Shown here: piece after piece, positions 8,424 to 16,004 of the stretch
Position numbering within the stretch: position 1 is the stretch's first letter
Layout of the letters: each line of letters begins with the position of its first letter
Assembly: GCA_965243605.1 (NCBI GenBank)
Contig: CBDEVQ010000123.1
Span: 1 to 64,000, forward strand
Source of the DNA: JBMYYR01 sp965243605
Lineage (GTDB): Bacteria; Bacteroidota; Bacteroidia; Flavobacteriales; CAJXXR01
Direction of reading: 5' to 3'
DNA length: 64,000 nt
Notes under the pieces: model-generated
What the model was told of the DNA's origin: nothing
Database searches by the model: none
The model's input: the letters and a program-made list of their open reading frames with translations, nothing else
Made by a program: the position numbers and the translations under genes

Positions 8424-8912
8424 TTATTTATAGCTTTTTGAAACTTCAGAATAACTCTTCTTATCTAATGTTTTTCCAGTTTCTAAATAGTATTTCATAC
8501 CAAAAAGGTGCATTCTCAATCCTTTTGCTAATTGACCTTTTATTAAATAAATCATAAAACCAGGAGACGTTGCATTAAAAGAAATCATTTTAACTTCTGT
8601 TTTATTGGCATCAATAGAAGTTAATTCATAAATAGCTGACATTTCTTTTAACAATGGAAGGTTGTGATTAAAAACTTCTACTTTAAAACTTTTATACGGA
8701 TCTACTTCAGTTATTTTTTCATCTACAAATAGCTTATCATCAAACATACAATGTCTTGAGCTGTTTAATTCTCCTTTTGTAGAGTTACCTATGTAGTTAG
8801 AAGTTGGCATACCTGGATTATGAATATGTATATCTCCATATTGATTAAATAATACTTCCCATGTTTTTTCTAATGAGACATTAATAACCACGTTAAATTC
8901 CGACCTTTTCAT
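8424..8912 (-). CDS. SRPBCC (START-like) family protein
   Basis: The protein has 162 residues, the usual size for a single START/Bet v 1-type helix-grip fold. The pattern fits: a starting strand with FNVVINVSLEKTWEVL, a central GNSTKGELNSSRHCMF segment, KSFKVEVFNHNLP and a long C-terminal helix with LAKGLRMHLFGMKYYLE. Such proteins bind small hydrophobic ligands. The gene is divergent from an HxlR regulator whose likely operators lie in the 70-base gap, so expression is probably controlled by that regulator in response to an inducer. The ligand cannot be named. Confidence 0.8.
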   Translation of the reverse strand: MKRSEFNVVINVSLEKTWEVLFNQYGDIHIHNPGMPTSNYIGNSTKGELNSSRHCMFDDKLFVDEKITEVDPYKSFKVEVFNHNLPLLKEMSAIYELTSIDANKTEVKMISFNATSPGFMIYLIKGQLAKGLRMHLFGMKYYLETGKTLDKKSYSEVSKSYK

Positions 8913-8941
8913 AATTACTGTTTTAGTTAATTCGTACCTTT

Positions 8942-8958
8942 ACTTTCTAAAAGGAAGT
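8942..8958. promoter_or_regulatory. HxlR operator candidate 1
   Basis: ACTTTCTAAAAGGAAGT is a near-perfect dyad (arms ACTTTC and GGAAGT). An almost identical dyad follows with centres 32 bases apart, about three helical turns. The sites lie between the divergent SRPBCC and HxlR starts. Confidence 0.6.
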
Positions 8959-8973
8959 AAAATTATAAAAATA

Positions 8974-8990
8974 ACTTTCAAAATGGAAGT
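8974..8990. promoter_or_regulatory. HxlR operator candidate 2
   Basis: ACTTTCAAAATGGAAGT repeats the first dyad and overlaps the ATG of the HxlR gene at 8983. Binding here would block the regulator's own expression, which suggests autoregulation. Confidence 0.6.
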
Positions 8991-9399
8991 AAAAGATGAA
9001 AAAAAAATATTTAGGTCTGATTGCCCAATAAGTTCGGCATTGGATCTATTTGGAGATAAATGGTCATTATTAATCATACGTGACCTAGTATATTTTGGAG
9101 AACGAACGTTTAAAGACTTTTCTAATGCAGCCGAAAAAATATCGTCAGCCCGTTTAGCTGATCGCTTATGTAAACTTGATAAACTTGAACTTATTAATAA
9201 GTCAAAACACCCAACAAACAAGAAGGTTTATTTATATTCTCTAACTGATAAAGGAATAGATCTATTTCCTGTAATAGCAGAGTATGTAAGATGGAGTAAT
9301 AAATATCTACATGACCATATCGCCGAACCAGGAAAAGAATTCGCTAAAAATCTTGAAAACAATAGAGAAGAAACTCTAAATCAATTTATGAAACGATAA
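8983..9399 (+). CDS. HxlR-family winged-helix regulator
   Basis: The protein has 138 residues. It opens with the family signature (SDCPISSALDLFGDKWSLLI), in which the Cys before Pro is the residue that senses electrophiles or oxidants in several members. A winged helix follows, with the recognition helix around ISSARLADRLCKL and the wing around KKVYLYSLTDKG. It probably binds the two tandem dyads at 8942-8990 as a dimer and controls itself and the divergent SRPBCC gene. It resembles local detoxification switches, but the inducer is unknown. Confidence 0.9.
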   Translation: MEVKDEKKIFRSDCPISSALDLFGDKWSLLIIRDLVYFGERTFKDFSNAAEKISSARLADRLCKLDKLELINKSKHPTNKKVYLYSLTDKGIDLFPVIAEYVRWSNKYLHDHIAEPGKEFAKNLENNREETLNQFMKR

Positions 9400-9427
9400 T
9401 TACAATTTTTACAATGTTTTTAAACAC

Positions 9428-9463
9428 AAAAAAGCACCTGTAGTAATTTATAGGTGCTTTTTT
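9428..9463 (+). terminator. terminator of the HxlR gene
   Basis: AAAAAAGCACCTGTAG and TATAGGTGCTTTTTT form a stem with a T-run. It directly precedes the right copy of the 90-bp repeat. Confidence 0.75.
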
Positions 9464-9550
9464 GAAACAATAAAATCTTTTAGGAAGTATACTAGAAAGT
9501 AAGACTGAACTTTTTGATAAAAAAAACACCTCTCATTACTGGAAAGTGCT
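9461..9550. repeat. 90-bp direct repeat, right copy
   Basis: This copy matches 8322-8411 in the same orientation, 1,139 bases apart. It ends just before the 3' end of the HEPN-like gene, whose restored reading frame would stop at 9578. Confidence 0.85.
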
Positions 9551-9630
9551 TATATCATTTTAGTTTCTTAAACACTATTAGAAATCACGAGACTTAGAAG
9601 GTGTATATTGAGCTAATTCATCAAGCTTCT

Positions 9631-10983
9631 CTAATGATTTTTTTCCAAATAATTTGACCTAAATAACTCTACTGATTCACTTAATGATGAATCTTCTAAT
9701 ATAGCTTTTGCTTTTTCAATGTCATCAGTTATAAATGATGATACAACTAACTTCATATTACTTACTTTATTAAATTTAGAAGAAATAATAACCTCCAAAT
9801 TATCAGATCCTCTATTTCGTCCCTTAATCATTGCTATAAATATATTAAAGCAATCTTTAGGCTTAAGTCGATTAGCTAACAAACTATCAAGACGTTCCAT
9901 ATTATTAGCTAATTCATTAGAAATATTAAAAGTTTGATTATCCGCATTCGAAATATATTCCTTTACTAACAATTCCTTTAATTCATCATCTTTAACTGCC
10001 AAATTTACCAATTGATTATTATAAGGCATATAAGTTATCAAGTCTTCTAATTCTGTCTTAAATTCATCTAAATAAGTATTATTAGATTCAATAATTCCTT
10101 CTAGAAAAACTATAACATTGTTTATATACAAACTGCTATATTCAAATATTATTTTTTCATATTCAGATAAAAACTTTTTCAATCTCGATTTCGTGTCAGA
10201 GTTTGATTTTAAATATAAACTCGGATTAATCGATAAAGCGTATGTTAAAAGAAATCTATACGATGAATTATTCGATTTTTCCTCTATCATGTACTTTAAA
10301 ATGACATCTCTTATAACATCTGAATTCTTAGATAGTTTAATTAAACCTAACAAATATTTTCCATAATTATTTAGTGGTTCGTTAATCAAATCTATTTTTT
10401 CAAACAATACCTTTATAAGATAAGGATATGAGCCTTTATGTAAACATTGAATAGAATTTTTAACCTTAATTTCTATATCTGATAGACTATCTTGTGGAAA
10501 ATAATAATCATTTTTTAAGTCTTTAATAATAAAATCAATCTGTTCATTAGCATATAACACTGGCTTAGATAAAAAATTCCCAATACATAAACAATATATA
10601 TATCTTGCTTCTTCAGCCGTTACTTTATGATCTGTAGGGTGTGCTGATAAATTTCTTCTATCTCTTATTATAACTAAGTTTCTACTATCAGTAGAACTTA
10701 ATATATTTTTAGAAACCAATTGATCTTCTATATATTTTTCAAATGGATTTCGCTCATCCATTAATTTTTTAACCTCCTTAGTTATAGATTTTGCTTCTGG
10801 ATTAATACGGGATAGCTGCTCTGTTTTAATTCGTAAATCTTCATAAACAGCAATGCTAGAAACTATAATAACTGACCTATATGCACCAGCCATGTATGAC
10901 AAATATGCTTCCTTCATAAAATCTTTAAGATGTTCTTCATGAATCGATTCAATCATCTCTTCCATATCTTTCAATCTAGTCAT
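9631..10983 (-). CDS. HEPN-like protein, 3' end frameshifted
   Basis: The annotated frame gives 450 residues. The first 130 form a helical domain with ERNPFEKYIEDQL and the motif RNLSAH (R110 to H115, the RX4H arrangement of HEPN ribonucleases and related non-catalytic helical domains). The rest is an all-helical region of unknown type. The stop at 9631 follows a run of seven A (T at 9638-9644 on the plus strand). With one more A the frame continues for about 18 residues (SLEKLDELAQYTPSKSRDF) to a stop at 9578, with clear coding character. The tract is therefore a recent indel, a switch, or a sequencing error. HEPN proteins are common in defence and toxin systems; a role of that kind here is inference. 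Confidence 0.65.
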   Translation of the reverse strand: MTRLKDMEEMIESIHEEHLKDFMKEAYLSYMAGAYRSVIIVSSIAVYEDLRIKTEQLSRINPEAKSITKEVKKLMDERNPFEKYIEDQLVSKNILSSTDSRNLVIIRDRRNLSAHPTDHKVTAEEARYIYCLCIGNFLSKPVLYANEQIDFIIKDLKNDYYFPQDSLSDIEIKVKNSIQCLHKGSYPYLIKVLFEKIDLINEPLNNYGKYLLGLIKLSKNSDVIRDVILKYMIEEKSNNSSYRFLLTYALSINPSLYLKSNSDTKSRLKKFLSEYEKIIFEYSSLYINNVIVFLEGIIESNNTYLDEFKTELEDLITYMPYNNQLVNLAVKDDELKELLVKEYISNADNQTFNISNELANNMERLDSLLANRLKPKDCFNIFIAMIKGRNRGSDNLEVIISSKFNKVSNMKLVVSSFITDDIEKAKAILEDSSLSESVELFRSNYLEKNH

Positions 10984-11145
10984 ATCACTTCTAATTTAAT
11001 TTGGAATTATAATTCGGCTAATATAATATTAATCATCTCTAAAAACATAAATACATTTATGACAAAAATCACCTTCACACTCACGTAAAACTACATGTAA
11101 ATAGCTCATTTTATTTTACTAAAGGCAATCTCACCTTCACTTCAC

Positions 11146-11262
11146 ATGACAAAAGTCACCTTGTATTATTAGCAAAAAAAACTATTTTTGTTAAGAATAA
11201 CAACTTTAGTATTGTTCTTACAATTACAATATCTTTTTATTACTCCCCACAAATAAATTTTA
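11146..11262 (+). promoter_or_regulatory. CRP/FNR-like promoter module of the HNH operon
   Basis: ATGACAAAAGTCAC (11146-11159) fits a CRP/FNR-type dyad (TGA-N6-TCA). Its centre lies 30.5 bases before a -7 element TATTTTTG (11183-11190), which puts it near -41 from the predicted start, the class II activator position. A 28-base element at 11235-11262 follows in the presumed leader. The same layout with the same spacing occurs at 17266-17375. A further dyad, ATGACAAAAATCAC, lies at 11058-11071. The rest of the gap between 10984 and 11353 holds no gene that I can see. Confidence 0.6.
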
Positions 11263-11352
11263 TTGGATGAATTACACCCTGGAAAGAAGGTCTTTCCGAT
11301 TAACTCAATTATGTAGTTTAATTTTTATTTAAATACATTTTAACCCTTTTAA

Positions 11353-12237
11353 ATGAATTGTATTTTCTGTCTACAAGAAGCTTCAGAAGCTAAAAGTATA
11401 GAGCACATTATGCCAGAATCACTTGGTAATAAGAATCATATATTACCGAAGGGTGTAGTTTGTGATAAATGCAATAATTACTTTGCTATTAAAATTGAAA
11501 AAAAAGTCTTGGAGATGGATTTCTTTAGAAGTTTAAGGCATAGAAATGGAATTCAATCCAAAAAACGAAAAATTCCAAATGGAATTGCTGAAATTCCTGG
11601 GTCAGAAAAGAAAATTGATGTCAAATTTAATATAGATGGAAAGGATTTAGAATTCAATTTGGATAAAGAATCTTTTGAAAATTTCAAAAAAGGACATTTT
11701 AGAAAAGTTATTGTTCGCAATTTAGGCATATCCGACTTTCCTAGAAACGATCAAATGATCTCTCGATTTTTAGCAAAAGTAGCATTAGAATTGATGGCTT
11801 TAAGGGTTCTCTCTTCAAATAGGAATGAGCAAAATATTTTTGCTAAAGAAGAAGCCCTAAATCCTATTAGAAATTACGTTAGATACAATCATAAGGAAGA
11901 GAATTGGGTATATAATGTTAGAAAAATTTATGAAGAAAATGATTTAGTTCTCAATGACAACAATGAATATGTAGATATGCTTTTTGAAATGGAATTCTTA
12001 GCTACAAATGAGGGTGAAATGTATTTCGTTATCGCTATTAAAGGAATTGAGTTGGTCATTAATATAGCTGGTTCATCAGTAGATGGGTATAAAAATTGGT
12101 TGAAAAACAATAATGACATTAGTCCTTTAGATATAAATAGAGGACAAAAAAAATTAAACTTCCACAAAGACATCTCAGACAAGAGCATTTTAAAAATGTA
12201 CAATACATTCTATGGAATGAATGCATCAAAAAAATAA
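11353..12237 (+). CDS. HNH endonuclease family protein
   Basis: The protein has 294 residues. The N-terminus carries a zinc-ribbon HNH module: CIFC (C3, C6), SIEHIMPESLG with His18, and CDKCNN (C37, C40, N41). The rest is a helical domain of unknown type with a second alpha/beta part near the C-terminus. HNH proteins of this layout cut DNA or RNA and are frequent in defence islands. The PIN-domain gene starts 19 bases downstream, so the two are probably one operon with the ASCH gene. No partner methylase is present. Confidence 0.85.
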   Translation: MNCIFCLQEASEAKSIEHIMPESLGNKNHILPKGVVCDKCNNYFAIKIEKKVLEMDFFRSLRHRNGIQSKKRKIPNGIAEIPGSEKKIDVKFNIDGKDLEFNLDKESFENFKKGHFRKVIVRNLGISDFPRNDQMISRFLAKVALELMALRVLSSNRNEQNIFAKEEALNPIRNYVRYNHKEENWVYNVRKIYEENDLVLNDNNEYVDMLFEMEFLATNEGEMYFVIAIKGIELVINIAGSSVDGYKNWLKNNNDISPLDINRGQKKLNFHKDISDKSILKMYNTFYGMNASKK

Positions 12238-12256
12238 TCTTCAGATAAAGCATATA

Positions 12257-13780
12257 ATGAAAATACTTTTAGACACTAACATCATCATACATCGAGAATC
12301 TGATAGGATAATCGAACATAGCATTGGACAGTTATTTAATTGGATTGACAAGCTTCATTATAACAAATACATTCATCCCATAACAGTAACCGAGATAAAA
12401 GCCTATAAGGATAAACAAGTAGTAGACACTTTTACTATAAAGCTAGATAGCTACAATTTAATTAAACGTCAAATACCTTTTTCCGAAAATGTCCAAGAAG
12501 TAAGTAATAAAATTGATGTCAATCAAAATGACATTAATGACACACATCTTCTAAATGAAGTTTATGAAGGTCGAATTAATTTATTAATAACTCAAGATAA
12601 AAAGATCCACCATAAGGCGAGATTATTAGGTATTTCAGATAAGGTTTTTAAAATACAATCATTTCTAGAAAAAGTAACATCTGAAAATCCTGAGTTAGTT
12701 GATTACGATGTTCTTGCTGTTAAGAAGGCTGATTTCGATGAAGTTGATATTAACGATGTGTTTTTTGACAGCTTTAGACAAGATTACGGTGAATTTGATA
12801 CTTGGTTCAAAAAGAAATTTGATAATGTATGTTATGTATGTTATAGCGATAACAGCTTAACTGCATTTCTTTACATTAAAGTTGAAGATCGAGACGAAAA
12901 CTATCTAGAAATCACCCCAACATTCGAGAGAAAAAAGCGATTAAAGATAGGTACATTAAAAGTTACTAGCAATGGTTATAAAATTGGAGAAAGATTTTTA
13001 AAAATAATTTTTGACAATGCTATAAAGTATAAGGTTGAAGAAATTTATGTCACAGTATTTGAGAAAAGGCCAGAACAATTACAGTTAATAGATATGTTAA
13101 AAGAATGGGGATTTGTGAAACATGGAATAAAAACGACAAAAAATGGAAATGAGATTGTTTTAGTTAGGCCTTTTGGAAAAACTTTACCAGTAAACATTAA
13201 TGACCCTAAACTTACATACCCTTTTTTCTCAAAAGAGACCAATAAATATATAATTAGAATAAAACCTGAGTACCATACAGAATTGTTTCCTGACAGTATA
13301 AATACTAAAGAAGATAAAGGTAAATACACCGAAAATGAACCACATCGCAATAGAATAGGAAAGGTCTACATTTCTCATTCAAAAGAGAGAAATATTAACC
13401 CTGGCGACATCATTGTTATATATAGAATTGGTGAATCAGCTCCTAAAAAACATACAAGTACTGTAACTTCAATATGTATAGTCGAAGAAGTTATCACAAA
13501 CTTTAAATCTTATGATGCTTTTTTTCAAACTTGTAATAGACGTACGATGATTAAAAAAATAGAACTAGAGCAAAATTGGTGGAATAAATACAAGCCATAT
13601 AGGCCTTTTGTTATTAAATTTCTTTACGCTTATTCATTTCCTACTCCAAAACCCACTCTCAATGATTTACAAAGAATGGGGGTTATTAATAATGATAACA
13701 ATACTCGTGGTTTTGTGAAAATTAATAGAGAACAATTCATTAAATTAGTTAATTTTGCATACCAACCAAAGAATGCATGA
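12257..13780 (+). CDS. PIN nuclease - GNAT acetyltransferase - PUA-like fusion
   Basis: The protein has 507 residues from the ATG at 12257; the earlier in-frame ATG at 12221 overlaps the HNH gene and is less likely. Residues 1-140 are a PIN ribonuclease domain with the acidic set D6 (LLDTNII), E46, D95 and D114. Residues about 155-305 look like a GNAT fold ending in KEWGFVKHG. Residues about 335-505 look like an EVE/PUA-type RNA- or modified-base-binding domain (KVYISHSK...PGDIIVIYR). Fusion of an RNA-cutting domain with acetyltransferase and reader modules suggests action on RNA such as tRNA. The stop overlaps the next ATG (ATGA), so it is coupled to the ASCH protein. Domain limits are approximate. 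Confidence 0.8.
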   Translation: MKILLDTNIIIHRESDRIIEHSIGQLFNWIDKLHYNKYIHPITVTEIKAYKDKQVVDTFTIKLDSYNLIKRQIPFSENVQEVSNKIDVNQNDINDTHLLNEVYEGRINLLITQDKKIHHKARLLGISDKVFKIQSFLEKVTSENPELVDYDVLAVKKADFDEVDINDVFFDSFRQDYGEFDTWFKKKFDNVCYVCYSDNSLTAFLYIKVEDRDENYLEITPTFERKKRLKIGTLKVTSNGYKIGERFLKIIFDNAIKYKVEEIYVTVFEKRPEQLQLIDMLKEWGFVKHGIKTTKNGNEIVLVRPFGKTLPVNINDPKLTYPFFSKETNKYIIRIKPEYHTELFPDSINTKEDKGKYTENEPHRNRIGKVYISHSKERNINPGDIIVIYRIGESAPKKHTSTVTSICIVEEVITNFKSYDAFFQTCNRRTMIKKIELEQNWWNKYKPYRPFVIKFLYAYSFPTPKPTLNDLQRMGVINNDNNTRGFVKINREQFIKLVNFAYQPKNA

Positions 13781-14148
13781 AAGTAGTATTATCTATTAAA
13801 CCTGAGTTTGCCTTTAAAATTTTTAATGGTTCAAAGAAATTTGAATTTAGGAAAGCTATTTTTAAAAATAAAGATGTTACTTCAATTATAGTATATGCTT
13901 CATCACCTGTACAAAAAGTAATTGGTGAATTTGAGATAGGAAAGATTCTAAAAAAAGACCTTGATACTCTTTGGGCATTAACTAAAGATCATGCTGGAAT
14001 AACTGAAGATTTTTTTTACGAATATTTTGCTGAAAAAGAAGTTGGTTTTGCAATTCAGATCAAAAATAAGAAGAAATATAAAGAACCTAAATCTCTTAAG
14101 GAAGACTTCAACTTACATCCTCCTCAATCTTTTGCTTATGTAAAATAG
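13777..14148 (+). CDS. ASCH-domain protein
   Basis: The protein has 123 residues and is a full single ASCH/PUA-like domain: it starts KVVLSIKPEFAFKIFNGSKK, continues FEFRKAIF and VYASSPVQKVIGEFEI, and ends PPQSFAYVK. ASCH domains bind RNA or modified nucleotides, and some are nucleases or amidohydrolases. The ATG lies within the stop of the PIN-GNAT gene, which indicates obligate co-expression. The pair, with the HNH gene upstream, forms a compact three-gene unit with one promoter. Whether this protein is an antitoxin, a reader or an enzyme is open. Confidence 0.85.
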   Translation: MKVVLSIKPEFAFKIFNGSKKFEFRKAIFKNKDVTSIIVYASSPVQKVIGEFEIGKILKKDLDTLWALTKDHAGITEDFFYEYFAEKEVGFAIQIKNKKKYKEPKSLKEDFNLHPPQSFAYVK

Positions 14149-14162
14149 ATATTAAATTAACC

Positions 14163-14237
14163 TTAACCAAACACTCTAGACACCAAATTAATTCCTTATA
14201 TTCTATTTTATCATAAAGCATAAGCTATTCTATCTTT
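14163..14237 (-). pseudogene. decayed 3' end of a tyrosine recombinase
   Basis: About 75 bases match the last 25 codons of the intact integrase at 3052-4278, including the catalytic LMLYDK. The piece has an in-frame TAG and a 4-base deletion that shifts the final NLVSRVFG. Similarity stops abruptly at 14237. It lies tail-to-tail with the ASCH gene, as the intact integrase does with its neighbour. It marks an old island end. Confidence 0.75.
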
Positions 14238-14402
14238 TTAATTACTTAAATAAAAAATCACGTAAACAATTATAAATGAAGCTGGAAAACCAATAATTAA
14301 AGACCAAAAACTTTCCTTACAATCTTTAATAGGTACTTTTCCTCTTTTTATTAACCATAAAATAAAAGCACCTATTATTTCAAAAATTTCAACTTTTCCC
14401 AT
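14238..14402 (-). CDS. 54-residue membrane protein
   Basis: The open frame begins MGKVEIFEIIGAFILWL and has two hydrophobic helices (about residues 5-18 and 33-52) joined by a short basic loop. It abuts the integrase remnant. No family is recognised. It could be a chance frame, but composition and the two clean helices favour a real small membrane protein. Confidence 0.4.
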   Translation of the reverse strand: MGKVEIFEIIGAFILWLIKRGKVPIKDCKESFWSLIIGFPASFIIVYVIFYLSN

Positions 14403-14585
14403 AGCTCATTCTATATCATCTTTAAATCCTAAGTATAAAGTTACTTTGGTCATTTATTATTCAACCATTAAACTCTCCTATTCTCCAAAAAATTATTAAG
14501 ATTTATATTTTGCTTAATCCTGTAAAATGGTGTATTATGCGAAACTAAATCAAATACTATCTAAATCTAACTTTTAAACACGGTT

Positions 14586-15215
14586 ATGCATATTCGTTTT
14601 ATATTCACACTTATACTATCTATCTATTGCACTTTATCTTATGGTCAGGAATCTCCAAAAAAATTAATACATGTGTCTAATAATTGGACCACAATAAAAA
14701 TTAAAAAAAGTTTAGAGGACAAAGCCATTATTTACGGTAATTTCATAAGAAGAAAAGAGTTTACCTCCACTGGAGTTTCTGAGTTTATTATAATTCGAGA
14801 AATGGAATCTGATAAGGAATATTTTTTTATTGTAAAACCTCCAAATTCTAATAAAGATTCGAATCCATTCCTATTTTTCCTTCCAGAGGGTGAATATCAA
14901 ATTATTAAATATGGTGCTATAGTACCTAAATCATTTGGTGGTTATAAATATTATACTGGGCCTGTTTTCAAAAGGTTCGATTATTATTCTGAGCAAAACA
15001 AAAGGGAACTTGATGGAGGTTTAATAGACACGAACGCTCAAGAAAGGTTTTCGTTTGAGGTTAAAAAAGGAAAGGTATTTTATTTGGGATCATGGAATTT
15101 TGACAGTGGATATATTAACTTTTTTGATGACAAATTAAAACTGGATAAGAAAATGAAGATCAAGATCAATAAAAAGGTTGATTATAAAAACGCCATTATC
15201 AAACTTCCTTTTTAA
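14586..15215 (+). CDS. secreted protein of unknown function
   Basis: The protein has 209 residues with a signal peptide (about 1-21, ending SYGQ). The mature part alternates hydrophobic and polar residues as in a beta-sandwich and contains FLFFLPEGEYQIIKYG, which resembles the carboxypeptidase-like or DUF2846-type domains of exported proteins. There is no T9SS tail and no lipobox, so it should be periplasmic. It is followed 88 bases later by a lipoprotein gene in the same direction. No firm family can be named. Confidence 0.65.
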   Translation: MHIRFIFTLILSIYCTLSYGQESPKKLIHVSNNWTTIKIKKSLEDKAIIYGNFIRRKEFTSTGVSEFIIIREMESDKEYFFIVKPPNSNKDSNPFLFFLPEGEYQIIKYGAIVPKSFGGYKYYTGPVFKRFDYYSEQNKRELDGGLIDTNAQERFSFEVKKGKVFYLGSWNFDSGYINFFDDKLKLDKKMKIKINKKVDYKNAIIKLPF

Positions 15216-15303
15216 TATCATTTATTCCATGTATAAATTAACCGATATTAGACTTAAATAAAACGAATTACAATCCATAAAATATATAATCAATAAAAAA
15301 ATA

Positions 15304-15777
15304 ATGATGAGAACACTATTATTATCCTTCATGGCTTTAACCTTCTTAATGGGTTGTAAAAAAGAAGATTCTGGAATAGACAAAACCAAATTATCTCTTT
15401 TTCTGGAGCCATTTTTTGAATACGAAGCTCCTCGATCTACCATTATTAACTATTTTGGAGACGACTATACCATAGAACCTACAAATTTGCCTATAGGTCA
15501 TACCATGGTGTATGAGGCGAATTTAGATGGGTTTATTAACTATTCGTTTACCTTAAACGATAATCTAGAATTAACAAAAACAAAAGTTCGTTTTCATTCT
15601 GGAAAAGCCAATAGAGATTTTATTTATGAATATTTATCGACTGATTACACAAAAATCAATGAACAAATTGGCGCAAGCATAACAACCATTTACTATGAAA
15701 ACATGGAACATAGTATTGAATTGTCTTATCACTCCAGTAATTATTCCGATCTGAATATGACGTACCGAAATTTATAA
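15304..15777 (+). CDS. lipoprotein of unknown function
   Basis: The protein has 157 residues with lipobox FLMGC at about residues 15-19, after which a charged KKEDSG stretch follows, typical of Bacteroidota surface lipoproteins. An alternative ATG lies one codon downstream of the first. The mature part has no recognised family. The 97 bases after the stop contain an open, stop-free frame in another phase (to 15876), which may be remnant coding sequence. Confidence 0.65.
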   Translation: MMRTLLLSFMALTFLMGCKKEDSGIDKTKLSLFLEPFFEYEAPRSTIINYFGDDYTIEPTNLPIGHTMVYEANLDGFINYSFTLNDNLELTKTKVRFHSGKANRDFIYEYLSTDYTKINEQIGASITTIYYENMEHSIELSYHSSNYSDLNMTYRNL

Positions 15778-15929
15778 GACCGGTTTGTACGACCAATTCT
15801 ACCAAACCATTACGAGATGGGTTAATTCTCGAATCAATGAAAAGAACGTCTTAATACGCGTCATAAAAGAGTGAGATATTGACCAACAAAAAAAACGTTA
15901 AGTTCATTCAGCCGTTGTAGAATTTATTC

Positions 15930-15976
15930 AAAAACACAAAAGCACCTCGCTAAACGCGAGGTGCTTTTGTGTTTTT
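15930..15976. terminator. strong bidirectional terminator
   Basis: A 21-bp perfect stem (AAAAACACAAAAGCACCTCG plus C) surrounds a 5-base loop. It serves the lipoprotein gene on the plus strand and the fibrinogen-like gene on the minus strand. Confidence 0.9.
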
Positions 15977-16004
15977 ATGATAAGACGTTTTGTAAAGGCG
16001 TTTT

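Noticed and set aside
8375..8557. 60-codon plus-strand frame
   Set aside because: It runs antisense through the terminator and the SRPBCC 3' end, with no sign of coding.
12221..12256. Earlier ATG for the PIN-GNAT gene
   Set aside because: The PIN fold begins directly at the ATG at 12257 (MKILLDTNII); the extension overlaps the HNH gene and adds no fold.
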